DNA of 39,306 nucleotides from an uncultured Prevotellaceae bacterium (GCA_900315745.1 ONAG01000033.1:1-39306); one strand, 5' to 3'; positions 1 to 8,913 are shown, counted from the stretch's first letter. The notes: generated by a model not told the origin, from the sequence alone. Program-made: numbers and translations.

Positions 1-8
1 CCTCAGAA

Positions 9-35
9 CAAAAAATGGCCGCATAAGGCCGATTT
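9..35 (-). terminator. Possible weak terminator after the C10 protease gene
   Basis: Read on the minus strand, a short GGCC-ttatgc-GGCC stem is followed by a run of six T. It lies about 90 nt past the stop of the leftward C10 protease gene. The stem is only 4 bp, so this is a weak call. The rest of positions 1-126 holds nothing else I can support. Confidence 0.35.
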
Positions 36-126
36 CCCCATGTCGCCAAGATATAAAAATGAGAGTGTGCCAAATTATTCATTTTGACACACCCCCTTTC
101 TTTGCTGATTATTATAAGGTCAAAAA

Positions 127-2151
127 TCACCTTACCACCTTCTTTTGTCCATTAACCACATATATTCCTGATGGCAGGAAGTGGGCATTCTCCACCCTTC
201 TTCCCATGATGTCATAAACATGGTCACTTCCTTCAACAGCCTGTCGGGCATGCTTTTCGTCAATGCCATCCACAGCTTCAAATTCCTTTATTCTGCCGGC
301 ATATTTTTTCCATCCATCAGCCTTTTGGTATTGTCCCCTTGTTCCTTTTGGCACATAGAGAGTCCTAAGCAACAAGTCAAGTTCATCGATGGCTGTATCG
401 TCAATCTGAGGAGGCTTTTCTGCATAAACATAGGTACTAACAAGGTCGAAGCATCTGTTGAAGGCATACTTCCCCACCTTTTCCACTGAAGCAGGCAAGG
501 AAATCCTTTCATAAAGGTATCTGCAAGCAAACGAATAGTCATGAACAATCCTGACTCCCGAAGGTATGACATAATCCACATCATCATATCCTGGAAGACA
601 CTCGATGAGTTCATCCCTCTCCTTGTTCATCACGAAGCTTCCATCCACCACAAACTCGCTCTGTTCGCCAGGAGCAAGCCTTACCCTGTCGAGGTTGTTG
701 CAACCTGCGAACACTCCGTCAGAATAGCGGACAAGAGAAGTTGGCAGGGTGACATCAATTAGGAAAGAGCACTTTTCAAAAGCTTTGTATGGCATTTCAT
801 CATCCGAGGTAGTCAGTTCCATTCCATTTTCCAACAAATAAGGTTCACCACCTGCCACGATGCGCACATCGCTGAGATCGAGTACAGACAGGCAGCCTCT
901 TGTTCCCTTTCCTGTGGTGGTGCATCCCGCCATTTTCCTAAGAGTCTTTATGTCTGTACTGTTGATGGCACCTTTCAGACTCAGGCAAATGGTAGAATCC
1001 TGCTGCTGGGGAGTGAGCAATTCATGCAATGTCCCTGGAGTTGCCACTTCCACATATAGGGTGTCTGTCTCTATCCACTCTGGAGAACATCTCAGCACCA
1101 CATCCTGAAAATAATTGAAATTGTATAATCCCCAATGAACAAGGAGCGACGAGAGGTCGAAATATCCATCCTCAGCACCATTCCATCCCCAGTTTATATA
1201 CACCATGCCATCACTGTCATACCCATGCAACACAAACTCGTGACCAGAATAATCCATGTCGGAACCGCCATATACTAATGGGACATTCTTGCTCAGTTGA
1301 TCAAAGATGATGTCCATCCATTCATTGGCACTGTAATCATCGCTATTGATGGTAACAGCATAAGGATAACTGAAATTGACACGCAGACCATGGCACAAAG
1401 TCTCATTATACGCCCCTGTTCCGTCCTCATCATACATGGCTTTCATCGACAAGCCTACATGATACATCAGTTGAGAGACTGCATTCTTTTGAGCATTTGT
1501 GACCATTGTATATGCATCATACCTGTTGAGCATGTTCGCATAGTCATAATGCACACCATCAATATCAGCCTCCAAGCATGAAGCTTGAAAATCCCCAAAA
1601 GGGTAATAAGTGAATGCTGAGCCTTTGCCTTCAACAGGCCATTGATTATATCTTATAACCTGTGCTGCAGCAGTAGCCACACACCCCGTCGGGCACCCTT
1701 TTGGACAAAGACTGTTGAACGGAGCCGATTGACCCCATCTTGTTTTCATGAAAGGTGCCACTTCTTCTGGATATTTGTCCTTGTCTGGCTTTATTCTGCT
1801 TATCGTTCTTTCGGGCACAGCCTTTGCCATCTCCTCCACGGCAGCAAGCCACCATCTGAAGTTCGGGTTGGTTGTCTGATAATCGAATGTTGTCAGGGAA
1901 TACCCCATTACTGCGGGGAAAGCATCATCAATGGTCATCACGGCAAAGCCATCGGAAGCATTGCCCAATACCACCACGCCATCCCTTTGCCTGAGAATCT
2001 GCATCGCGGCCTTTGTTCTCATTCCCGCTCCATGCCTATCCTTGCACAACACTTGCTGTGCTTTTTGCATAAGTTCTTGCGTCGTTCTTGGTTTTGCTTG
2101 GATTGCCGTCATCCAAGCAAAGAATGCCAACAACAACAATATTTTTCTCAT
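127..2151 (-). CDS. Secreted C10-family (streptopain-type) cysteine protease with BspA-like LRR C-terminus
   Basis: A 674-residue exported papain-fold protease that would cut host or neighbour proteins outside the cell. Residues 1-19 form a signal peptide ending in AIQA. Residues about 25-110 resemble the Spi/streptopain inhibitory pro-region. The catalytic domain has its nucleophile in TGCVAT (Cys157) and its His in YSGHEFVLHGYD (His304), followed by the INWGWNG block typical of C10 peptidases. Residues about 430-640 carry BspA-type leucine-rich repeats (AFxxC, LPxSL and FxGC units), which usually mediate adhesion. The end (YDIMGRRV, then GIYVVNGQKK) looks like the C-terminal sorting tail of Prevotella secreted proteins. 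The gene lies 54 nt after an AlaX-like gene on the same strand. I see no promoter of its own in that gap, so co-transcription is possible. The family call is firm; the substrate is unknown. Confidence 0.9.
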   Translation of the reverse strand: MRKILLLLAFFAWMTAIQAKPRTTQELMQKAQQVLCKDRHGAGMRTKAAMQILRQRDGVVVLGNASDGFAVMTIDDAFPAVMGYSLTTFDYQTTNPNFRWWLAAVEEMAKAVPERTISRIKPDKDKYPEEVAPFMKTRWGQSAPFNSLCPKGCPTGCVATAAAQVIRYNQWPVEGKGSAFTYYPFGDFQASCLEADIDGVHYDYANMLNRYDAYTMVTNAQKNAVSQLMYHVGLSMKAMYDEDGTGAYNETLCHGLRVNFSYPYAVTINSDDYSANEWMDIIFDQLSKNVPLVYGGSDMDYSGHEFVLHGYDSDGMVYINWGWNGAEDGYFDLSSLLVHWGLYNFNYFQDVVLRCSPEWIETDTLYVEVATPGTLHELLTPQQQDSTICLSLKGAINSTDIKTLRKMAGCTTTGKGTRGCLSVLDLSDVRIVAGGEPYLLENGMELTTSDDEMPYKAFEKCSFLIDVTLPTSLVRYSDGVFAGCNNLDRVRLAPGEQSEFVVDGSFVMNKERDELIECLPGYDDVDYVIPSGVRIVHDYSFACRYLYERISLPASVEKVGKYAFNRCFDLVSTYVYAEKPPQIDDTAIDELDLLLRTLYVPKGTRGQYQKADGWKKYAGRIKEFEAVDGIDEKHARQAVEGSDHVYDIMGRRVENAHFLPSGIYVVNGQKKVVR

Positions 2152-2205
2152 CCGCCTAATGTAGTAGTGTGATTTTTAAGATGTGTCTTATATTAGAACC
2201 TACCT

Positions 2206-2679
2206 TTATGGAATCACCTTGAATCTAATCCTAAAGGTATGCAAGTGCTCGTCCCAATTAGTACCCAACATCTCAAAACGCCCCACCTGTGCAGTGGATC
2301 TTACATGCTTGCCTATGCATGGACAGACGTCATAATCGCCTATTCTTACAAGTCGTATTGTATCTGAGGCATCGTCAGGCAGGCGTGAAGCATCCACTTC
2401 CTCTGGCAGTTCGTCTTTGCTGACATATTCAAAACTGACAGGCAAATCCTCCTCTATGAGTTCGTTCATCCGTCGTTCTATCTCCCGCTCTTGCTTTCTG
2501 TCTGGCTTTCTGTCCAACACGTAAGTTATCTTGCTCTTCTTTCTTTCCACGTGAGCATTGTCCGACCTTTTACAGCCAAACATCCTTATCATCGTCTGAT
2601 TGAGCAAATGTTCCGCCGTATGCGCAGGGGGGAACTCGTCTTTGTTGTGTTCGTTGAATGTTATATTGTCATCATACAT
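2206..2679 (-). CDS. AlaX-like alanyl/threonyl-tRNA editing domain protein
   Basis: A 157-residue free-standing editing domain of the second-additional-domain type found in AlaRS and ThrRS. Such proteins hydrolyse mischarged aminoacyl-tRNA, for example Ser-tRNA(Ala), in the cytoplasm. The zinc ligands are visible as HTAEH (His20 and His24) and CIGKH (Cys121 and His125), matching the HxxxH...CxxxH signature. It is shorter than most AlaX proteins and lacks the N-terminal glycine-rich part, so it is closest to a small AlaX type. An in-frame TATTTTTG -7-like element sits directly upstream (minus strand, 2685-2692), which would give almost no leader. Which tRNA it proofreads cannot be told from the sequence. 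Confidence 0.8.
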   Translation of the reverse strand: MYDDNITFNEHNKDEFPPAHTAEHLLNQTMIRMFGCKRSDNAHVERKKSKITYVLDRKPDRKQEREIERRMNELIEEDLPVSFEYVSKDELPEEVDASRLPDDASDTIRLVRIGDYDVCPCIGKHVRSTAQVGRFEMLGTNWDEHLHTFRIRFKVIP

Positions 2680-2799
2680 GCCGACAAAAATAGCAAAAAA
2701 AAATGAATAATGATTATTTCCTTCATTTTTTTTGCCCTTTCGGGTCCTTAGGGGCGGTCATTGCTCTTGTATGAAATGAAAAACATCATCTCCACTGGC

Positions 2800-2828
2800 T
2801 TGTAATTCCCGAATTTTATCTATTTTTG
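2800..2828 (+). promoter_or_regulatory. Bacteroidetes-type promoter for the BspA/dockerin gene
   Basis: TTG at 2800-2802, an 18 nt spacer and TATTTTTG at 2821-2828 fit the TTTG/TAnnTTTG pattern. The element ends 10 nt before the ATG at 2839, which implies a very short leader. Confidence 0.6.
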
Positions 2829-2838
2829 CAACAATAAT

Positions 2839-4260
2839 ATGAGAAACATGAGATTTTTATTGTTTTTGACACTCGCCTTGCTATCTTCACAATCATCGTG
2901 GTCGCAGACCGACGATGGTACAAGCAACAGTGTAGAAGCTTATGCCATGCTATCTCCAGACGGGCAGACACTAACCTTCATATGTGATAGCAAGAGAGAA
3001 GAACAGGAGGGCAACACATACTCCTTGAACAATCCTGCGAGCTCTCCTGAATGGAATAATGACAAGGCAAGCATAACAAAAGTTGTTTTCACGCCTTCAT
3101 TTTCCGAGGCACGCCCAACCTCCACACGGAGCTGGTTTGAAGGCATGACCATGTTAAGCAACATAGAAGGGATGGAAAACCTCAACACATCCGAGGTCAT
3201 CACCATGAGTTATATGTTCTGTAACTGCCAAAGCCTAAAAAGCATTGACTTGGAGTTTCTCGACACCCACAACACCTTGCAGATGAACAACATGTTCCAA
3301 TACTGCACGGCATTGGAAAGAATCGACTTGAGCCATTTCGACACAACCAACAACAGCAGTTTCTTCCGCATGTTCCAAGGGTGCGCCAACTTGCACTACC
3401 TTGACTTCACCTCCGTCACATTCAACAGCATATCAGACAGCCGATACTTGCTCTACGACTGCACGGGACTTGACACTCTCACCCTTTCCCCATCAATGGA
3501 AAACATCAGCAACACGGCATGCACTGGTGTAGGAAGCAAGGAGTCTCCATGCATGATGGTAATCCATAAAGACTTCAACATAGGCACCGACACGTCGGGT
3601 GACTATTTCAAATGGAAATCCGGTTTCTTCTACACATCCGTCACAAACACGACAATCTTTGCAGAATCTACGACAATGGAACCAGGTGCCACAGCATTAC
3701 TATCCGTGCTTTTAAACAACGACACCACCAAGATATACAACGGATACCAAATGGACATACACCTTGCGGAAGGATTGTCGATTGCAAGCGACGACAACGG
3801 GTATTGCATACAGCCATCAGAACGATACAGCAACAAAGACATGACATTAGCGGCAACGAAGTTGGAGAACAACATCTACCGCCTCATCGGCTACTCCTTG
3901 TCCAATGCCACTATCACGGGCACCGAAGGTCCAATCTTCACCATAAAGATCCAAGCTGACAGCATTATGGATGAAGGCACCCTTTCATGCAGCATCAACA
4001 ATATCACCCTAAGCACCACGAATGGAGCAAGCATTCACCTTGAGGAAATGGAATTCAACATATCCATCACCGAACCATTTGCCATGGGCGACGTGAACCA
4101 CGACAGAGAGGTGGATGTCAATGATGTCATGCTTGCAGTAAACTTCATTTTGGGTTACCCCACGCCTGTCTTCTTCTTTGAGAATGCTGATATTGACGGC
4201 AGCAACATAATAGGCATTGCAGATGTCATGGGCATTGTCGGCATAATCCTCAATGGCTAA
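2839..4260 (+). CDS. BspA-like (DUF285) surface protein with cohesin-like and dockerin domains
   Basis: A 473-residue exported protein with unknown ligand. Residues 1-23 are a signal peptide. Residues about 70-230 carry DUF285/BspA-type repeats with the recurring form MFxxCxxLxxIDLSxFDT, seen in lipoprotein-like adhesins. Residues about 265-405 look like a cohesin-type beta-sandwich: a YNGYQMDIHL start, a GLSIAS segment and a GPIFTIKIQA strand. Residues about 413-473 form two dockerin-like F-hand repeats, one with GDVNHDREVDVND and one with ADIDGSNIIGIAD, which suggest calcium binding. Having a cohesin-like and a dockerin-like domain in the same chain is notable. It has its own promoter, and the VWA lipoprotein gene follows 159 nt later on the same strand. 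The domain calls rest on motif recognition by eye; the cohesin-like one is the least certain. Confidence 0.8.
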   Translation: MRNMRFLLFLTLALLSSQSSWSQTDDGTSNSVEAYAMLSPDGQTLTFICDSKREEQEGNTYSLNNPASSPEWNNDKASITKVVFTPSFSEARPTSTRSWFEGMTMLSNIEGMENLNTSEVITMSYMFCNCQSLKSIDLEFLDTHNTLQMNNMFQYCTALERIDLSHFDTTNNSSFFRMFQGCANLHYLDFTSVTFNSISDSRYLLYDCTGLDTLTLSPSMENISNTACTGVGSKESPCMMVIHKDFNIGTDTSGDYFKWKSGFFYTSVTNTTIFAESTTMEPGATALLSVLLNNDTTKIYNGYQMDIHLAEGLSIASDDNGYCIQPSERYSNKDMTLAATKLENNIYRLIGYSLSNATITGTEGPIFTIKIQADSIMDEGTLSCSINNITLSTTNGASIHLEEMEFNISITEPFAMGDVNHDREVDVNDVMLAVNFILGYPTPVFFFENADIDGSNIIGIADVMGIVGIILNG

Positions 4261-4419
4261 CAGGTGTTAAAATAGCATTTTTCTTAAAAGTATTCAACAA
4301 GCTCATGCAATGATTTCGAAAAGGCTTTGTTTTTTATGTAGGTTTTCAAAAATCGGTTGTTATCAAACGAGAGACATTTGTCAGCTGCATAAAAAAAACA
4401 ACAACATAATAATAATGAT

Positions 4420-5931
4420 ATGAAAAGACTTATTTCGAGATTATTGATTTCAGCATCCTCCATTCTTGTGATAGGATGTAGCACCTCCATGAACAACTAC
4501 GAAGGAGGGGCACTCTACGAAAGCATGTACTCCACCGACAATGTTCCTGCCCATATCTCAGGCAACAAATTTGATGAGTTCACCGACAACCCATTTGTCA
4601 ATGTGGTGGACAATCCCACATCCACATTCTCGGTGGATGCCGATGGCGCATCTTATGGCATCATGCGCAAAAGCATCGACAAAGGCTACACAATAGAGAA
4701 ATCCAGCGTGCGAATAGAGGAGTTTCTCAACTATTTCACCTTCGACTACCCCAATCCAACAGACAATGAGGCTGTAGCCATAAATACCGAAGTGGGAGCC
4801 TGTCCCTGGAACGCATCTCATCGTCTCCTGCGCATGGGCATAAAAGGAAAGGACTTGAAAGCCGAAGAAAAACCTCGCGCAAACTTCGTCTTCTTGGTGG
4901 ATGTCTCAGGTTCCATGTATTCGGAAGACAAGTTGCCACTACTGAAGTCAGGCTTGAAGGAGCTGCTCTTCCAACTTGCGCCAGAAGACCGCATCTCTAT
5001 CATCACCTATTCTGGCGAGGTGAGGAAATTGCTGGAATCCACCCCTGCAAAGGAGGCAAACAAGATAAAGAAAGCAATAGACGAATTGCAAGCAGAGGGG
5101 AGCACTGCGGGAGGTGCGGCTCTCAAGATGGCATACGAAGAAGCATTGGCAAACTATTCCCCATCATGCAACAACCGCGTCATCATGGGCACTGATGGCG
5201 ATTTCAACGTTGGCGTCACCAATACCGACTCCATTGTTGCGATGGTGGAGCAGTTCGCCCGCAAAGGAATCTACATGACATGCCTTGGATTTGGCATGGG
5301 CAACCTAAACGACGCCATGATGGAGAAAGTGAGCAATGCAGGCAACGGCACCTACAATTACATCGACAATGAAAACGAGTTGATGAAAGTATTCGTTCAC
5401 GAACGTGACAGGTTTGTCAGCGTCGCCAACGATGCAAAGTGCCAAGTGACTTTTGATCCATCACTTGTCAGTTCCTATCGTCTTATTGGATATGAAAATA
5501 GAGTGATGAATGTGGAAGACTTCAACAACGACAAGAAAGATGCAGGGGAAATAGGAGCAGGACAGACCATAACGGCATTGTATGAGATTGTTCCCACTGA
5601 GAAATACACAAAATGCATGGCAATGGAGCCGTCAGAAAAACATGCTTTCGCCACATTCGACTTCCGCTACAAGAAGACCCTCAGCGACAACAGCATCCTC
5701 CTAAAAGCTTTCGCAAATGTGGAAGACGAAAAAGAAGAGGCATCAGCCAACATGAATTTGGCTTCTGGCATAGCCGCATTCGGCATGTTGTTGCGAACAT
5801 CAATCTACAAAGGAGACGCCACTTTCAGCATGGCAGAAGACTTGGTGGAGAAGAGCCTTTCCTTCGACCCTAATGGCTATCGTGCAGAACTACTCAAATT
5901 GATTGGCCGAGCCAAGAATCTTACAGAATGA
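4420..5931 (+). CDS. VWA-domain lipoprotein (YfbK/DUF3520 type)
   Basis: A 503-residue envelope lipoprotein. The N-terminus ends in a lipobox (LVIGC, Cys20), so the mature protein is lipid-anchored. Residues about 60-150 match the VWA N-terminal region found in YfbK-like proteins. The VWA domain follows, with its MIDAS metal site visible as DVSGS (161-165) and a later TDGDFNVG. Residues from about 330 to the end correspond to the DUF3520 region. Relatives are often called calcium-activated chloride channel homologues, but this is a family name, not a shown activity. A metal-dependent binding role at the membrane is the safest description. The 3' end overlaps the convergent GH13 gene by 11 bp. 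Confidence 0.88.
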   Translation: MKRLISRLLISASSILVIGCSTSMNNYEGGALYESMYSTDNVPAHISGNKFDEFTDNPFVNVVDNPTSTFSVDADGASYGIMRKSIDKGYTIEKSSVRIEEFLNYFTFDYPNPTDNEAVAINTEVGACPWNASHRLLRMGIKGKDLKAEEKPRANFVFLVDVSGSMYSEDKLPLLKSGLKELLFQLAPEDRISIITYSGEVRKLLESTPAKEANKIKKAIDELQAEGSTAGGAALKMAYEEALANYSPSCNNRVIMGTDGDFNVGVTNTDSIVAMVEQFARKGIYMTCLGFGMGNLNDAMMEKVSNAGNGTYNYIDNENELMKVFVHERDRFVSVANDAKCQVTFDPSLVSSYRLIGYENRVMNVEDFNNDKKDAGEIGAGQTITALYEIVPTEKYTKCMAMEPSEKHAFATFDFRYKKTLSDNSILLKAFANVEDEKEEASANMNLASGIAAFGMLLRTSIYKGDATFSMAEDLVEKSLSFDPNGYRAELLKLIGRAKNLTE

Positions 5932-7585
5932 ACTTGTAAGCTCGTCCTCCCCAGGCAGGAATAGAAACGCTGACAGGCATGTCTGGCGCTATGGTCATTT
6001 GCAGGGTCTCGCCTGTGAGCAAGTCGGAGGCTCGGTAAGAGCCTCCATTCATGTTCCAGAATTCGAAGACATGCTGAGGCAAGACGACATCACACTCTGC
6101 AACAACATCAGAGAAGTTGACAACGACGAGAACCATCTGTCTGCCCTGCTTGCGCAAGAAGGCGAACTGTCTTTCGGCCAAGCCATGATTCACATACATA
6201 AGGTCGTAAGTATCCCCTTCCCTCAGTGCATCCTCGGCATTTGCCAGAGAAAGGATTTTCGAATACGAGTCCCTCAGTTCTCTTTCGGCCTTTTTCATCT
6301 TCCTGCTGTCGAAGTAACCTCTTCTGATAGTATCCACAGACCAATAGTCGAAAATGGTAGTTCTCCCGTCCATTCCGCTGAATCCCTCTTGGTCCATGCC
6401 TTTCTCCCCAAATTCCTGTCCGGCATACACCATGACAGGCGAATCATTCAGCCATGATGCCACCATCATGGCAGGCAGTCCCTTTTGTGGGTCGGCAGCG
6501 AAAAAATCACTTGCTATGCGCTGCTCATCATGGTTCTCAAGGAAGTAAAGCATGTTCGACTGTATGTCATCGGTTGCCTGCCATTGGTATGTGATGTCGG
6601 CAGCGCGCCTGTTTCCACATGCCACAGCACGAAGGCAGTCATACATGCCCACCTTGTCGTAAAGCAAGTCGAAACCTGCATGGATATAATTCCGATATTG
6701 CCAAGGGTCGTAAACCTCGCCGATGAACAACACCTTGGGGTAGGCAAATTTCACCTTGTCCGTAGCCCAGTGCCAAAAAGCCGCAGGCACCATCTCTGCC
6801 ATGTCGCACCGGAAAGCGTCTATACCCTTTGCAGCCCAGAAGAGGAGGATGGAGGTCATCTTGCCCCATGTGTCGGGTATGGGTTGAAAGTGTTCCGACC
6901 TTCCCCCGGCATCGCAATAGTCAATGCCATAGTTAAGCTTTACCGTCTCATACCAATCGTTGGCGCCAGGATGGCAATCAAAATGGTCGTTCCCTGTGGC
7001 TTTGGCAGGAATTTCCTTATAAGGCTCACCCAAGTCCTCAGGCAGTTGTGACGTGTCGAGAGGCTGTCCCCAACAATAATAGAAATTGTTGTTAGTAGAA
7101 AAGTGCATGGCAGTATTGTCGTTCTCCCCCAAGTCTGCCACCGTTTCGGGCTTGCAGATGGAATGATATTCTCGTGCCACATGATTAGGCACGAAGTCGA
7201 TGACAACCTTCATGCCTGCATGATGAATTCTCTCGACAAGATTCATGAATTCATCCATGCGCTTGTTCACATCTACTGCCAAGTCTGGATCTACATCATA
7301 ATAATCAGTTATGGCGTATGGCGATCCCGCCTTTCCTTTCACCACCATGGGTGTCTGTTTGGGGATGCCGTATTCAGAGTAGTCGGTGGCTGTAGCATGA
7401 CGTATGATACCTGTCAGCCAAACATGAGTTACCCCGAGATGTTTTATCTTGTCCAAGACCGCATTGTCGATGTCGTTGAACTTTCCGCATCCGTTTTCTT
7501 CAATTGCCCCATTTGCTTTCTTGGGCAATTGTCGATTTCCAAACAAGCGTGTGAAAATCTGGTATATGACAATTTTCTGTTTCAT
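5921..7585 (-). CDS. Cytoplasmic GH13 alpha-amylase-family glycoside hydrolase
   Basis: A 554-residue (beta/alpha)8-barrel enzyme acting on alpha-glucans or malto-oligosaccharides. The conserved regions are clear: VIDFVPNH (129-136), the nucleophile in GIDAFRCDMAE (Asp261), the acid/base in FIGEVYDP (Glu290) and the stabiliser in ENHDEQR (Asp353). There is no signal peptide, so it should work inside the cell on imported or stored sugars. I place the start at the ATG at 7583-7585 (MKQKIVIYQIFTRLFG). An in-frame ATG at 7618 lies inside a terminator-like hairpin and is unlikely to be used. There is almost no room for a promoter between that hairpin and the start, so expression may depend on read-through from fabD. 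Its substrate specificity is not visible. The 3' end overlaps the VWA gene by 11 bp. Confidence 0.9.
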   Translation of the reverse strand: MKQKIVIYQIFTRLFGNRQLPKKANGAIEENGCGKFNDIDNAVLDKIKHLGVTHVWLTGIIRHATATDYSEYGIPKQTPMVVKGKAGSPYAITDYYDVDPDLAVDVNKRMDEFMNLVERIHHAGMKVVIDFVPNHVAREYHSICKPETVADLGENDNTAMHFSTNNNFYYCWGQPLDTSQLPEDLGEPYKEIPAKATGNDHFDCHPGANDWYETVKLNYGIDYCDAGGRSEHFQPIPDTWGKMTSILLFWAAKGIDAFRCDMAEMVPAAFWHWATDKVKFAYPKVLFIGEVYDPWQYRNYIHAGFDLLYDKVGMYDCLRAVACGNRRAADITYQWQATDDIQSNMLYFLENHDEQRIASDFFAADPQKGLPAMMVASWLNDSPVMVYAGQEFGEKGMDQEGFSGMDGRTTIFDYWSVDTIRRGYFDSRKMKKAERELRDSYSKILSLANAEDALREGDTYDLMYVNHGLAERQFAFLRKQGRQMVLVVVNFSDVVAECDVVLPQHVFEFWNMNGGSYRASDLLTGETLQMTIAPDMPVSVSIPAWGGRAYKFIL

Positions 7586-7589
7586 GGCG

Positions 7590-7634
7590 GTAAAAAAAGA
7601 AATGGAGCCATTGGCCATTTGGTCAAGGCTCCAT
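7590..7634 (-). terminator. Strong intrinsic terminator or attenuator between fabD and the GH13 gene
   Basis: ATGGAGCC...GGCTCCAT arms at 7602-7634 form about 15 bp of stem with one bulge and one mismatch and a tiny loop. On the minus strand it is followed by TTCTTTTTTT. It starts 8 nt after the fabD stop and its T-tract ends 5 nt before the GH13 ATG. Confidence 0.8.
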
Positions 7635-7641
7635 GAAAAAG

Positions 7642-8535
7642 TTATTGGTCGATGCCGTGTGCCGACACTTCTTTATTGATGCGTGCAATCATGCCTCTCA
7701 ATGCCTTTCCTGGTCCGCACTCTGTAAAGTCGTCTGCACCATCGGCTATCATGTTCTGCACACACTGTGTCCATCTCACGCTGCTTGTGAGCTGTGCAAT
7801 GAGGTTTTGCTTTATCTCCACGGGATCGGTATGTGGCTTTCCATCTACATTCTGATAGACCGGACATTTTGGAGTCTTCACCTCTGTCTGTTCGATAGCC
7901 TTCTGCAGTTCATCCTTGGCAGGCTGCATCAGGGGCGAATGGAAAGCTCCACCCACATTAAGAGGCAGTGCTCTCTTGGCTCCGGCAGCCTTGATACGTG
8001 CGCAAGCCTCGTTGATGGCCTCCACATTTCCTGAAATAACCAATTGTCCTGGGCAGTTGAAATTGGCTGGCACCACCACGCCAATACCTTCGTTGCTCAC
8101 TTGCTGGCATATTTCTGTCACCTTGTCATCGTCGATACCGATGATGGCAGCCATAGTTGAAGGAGCAGCCTCGCAAGCCTTCTGCATTGCCATGGCACGT
8201 GCATAAACCAGTCGCAAGCCATCCTCGAAGTTGAGTGCTCCAGCTGCTACAAGTGCTGAAAATTCTCCGAGTGAGTGTCCAGCGGTCATGTCGGGTTTGA
8301 AATCCTCGCCCATGCACAATGCGCTGATTACGCTATGCAGGAATACAGCTGGCTGGGTCACCTTGGTCTGCTTGAGGTCTTCGTCGGTGCCTTCGAACAT
8401 TATGTCTGTGATGCGATAACCAAGGATGTCGTTGGCTTTTTCGAAAAGTTGTTTGGCCATGTCATTGCTCTCATAGAGATCTTTACCCATGCCCACAAAC
8501 TGCGCTCCCTGTCCGGGAAAAACAAATGCTTTCAT
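7642..8535 (-). CDS. fabD: Malonyl-CoA:ACP transacylase FabD
   Basis: A 297-residue cytoplasmic enzyme that moves malonyl from CoA to acyl carrier protein to start fatty-acid elongation. The length is normal for the family. GQGAQ sits at residues 8-12, the nucleophile serine is in GHSLGE (Ser88), an arginine that binds the malonyl carboxylate is in YARAMAM (Arg113), and the catalytic histidine is in GAFHSP (His199). Transcription appears to start from a repeated promoter array about 100-290 nt upstream and to end at a strong hairpin right after the stop. The gene is not next to other fab genes here. Confidence 0.96.
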   Translation of the reverse strand: MKAFVFPGQGAQFVGMGKDLYESNDMAKQLFEKANDILGYRITDIMFEGTDEDLKQTKVTQPAVFLHSVISALCMGEDFKPDMTAGHSLGEFSALVAAGALNFEDGLRLVYARAMAMQKACEAAPSTMAAIIGIDDDKVTEICQQVSNEGIGVVVPANFNCPGQLVISGNVEAINEACARIKAAGAKRALPLNVGGAFHSPLMQPAKDELQKAIEQTEVKTPKCPVYQNVDGKPHTDPVEIKQNLIAQLTSSVRWTQCVQNMIADGADDFTECGPGKALRGMIARINKEVSAHGIDQ

Positions 8536-8631
8536 CTTTTTACTTTAAAAAATTTCTAATACCCATGCCTTATGGCAGGGTTTGAATCAAATATTCTTTG
8601 TCTTGCGAAACGGCTCATCCCTTTCGCGCTG

Positions 8632-8662
8632 CAAAGGTAGTGCAAGCCGAGCGGAATGCAAA
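8632..8662 (-). promoter_or_regulatory. Canonical promoter P1 of fabD
   Basis: On the minus strand, TTTG (8659-8662) is followed by a 19 nt spacer and TACCTTTG (8632-8639), a perfect Bacteroidetes match. The transcript would start near 8625, leaving a leader of about 90 nt. Confidence 0.75.
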
Positions 8663-8718
8663 GCAAAAGACGAAGTTTTTTGCTTTCATACCCGAGGCGC
8701 AGCCTATCTTCGCGCCAG

Positions 8719-8748
8719 CAAAGTACGAATAAGTGAGAGAAAAGCAAA
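8719..8748 (-). promoter_or_regulatory. Promoter-like element P2 upstream of fabD
   Basis: TTTG (8745-8748), a 19 nt spacer and TACTTTG (8719-8725) on the minus strand. The -7 box is one base shorter than the consensus, so its strength is uncertain. Confidence 0.45.
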
Positions 8749-8790
8749 ATATTATTTTAGCTTTTCCGAACGAGAGTACCTTCGCGCCAG

Positions 8791-8820
8791 CAAAGTAGTG
8801 CAAGCCGAGCGGAATGCAAA
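8791..8820 (-). promoter_or_regulatory. Promoter-like element P3 upstream of fabD
   Basis: TTTG (8817-8820), a 19 nt spacer and TACTTTG (8791-8797) on the minus strand. It is built like P2, with the same one-base-short -7 box. Confidence 0.45.
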
Positions 8821-8913
8821 GCAAAAGACGAAGTTTTTTGCTTTCATTCAATGTAAGCCATTAAACCTTCAAATGAAAAATGCATCTAACCTATAAAGCC
8901 AAATACCAACAAG

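Larger units (their letters stand above)
8637..8847. repeat. 53-bp direct repeat pair with a second 17-bp repeat, upstream of fabD
   Basis: The segment 8637-8689 is repeated without change at 8795-8847 (53 bp). A shorter 17-bp segment occurs at 8709-8725 and at 8781-8797. Each repeat unit carries a TTTG-N19-TA(n)TTTG promoter-like arrangement facing fabD. The whole non-coding stretch 8536-8913 consists mainly of this array and its flanks. Confidence 0.9.
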
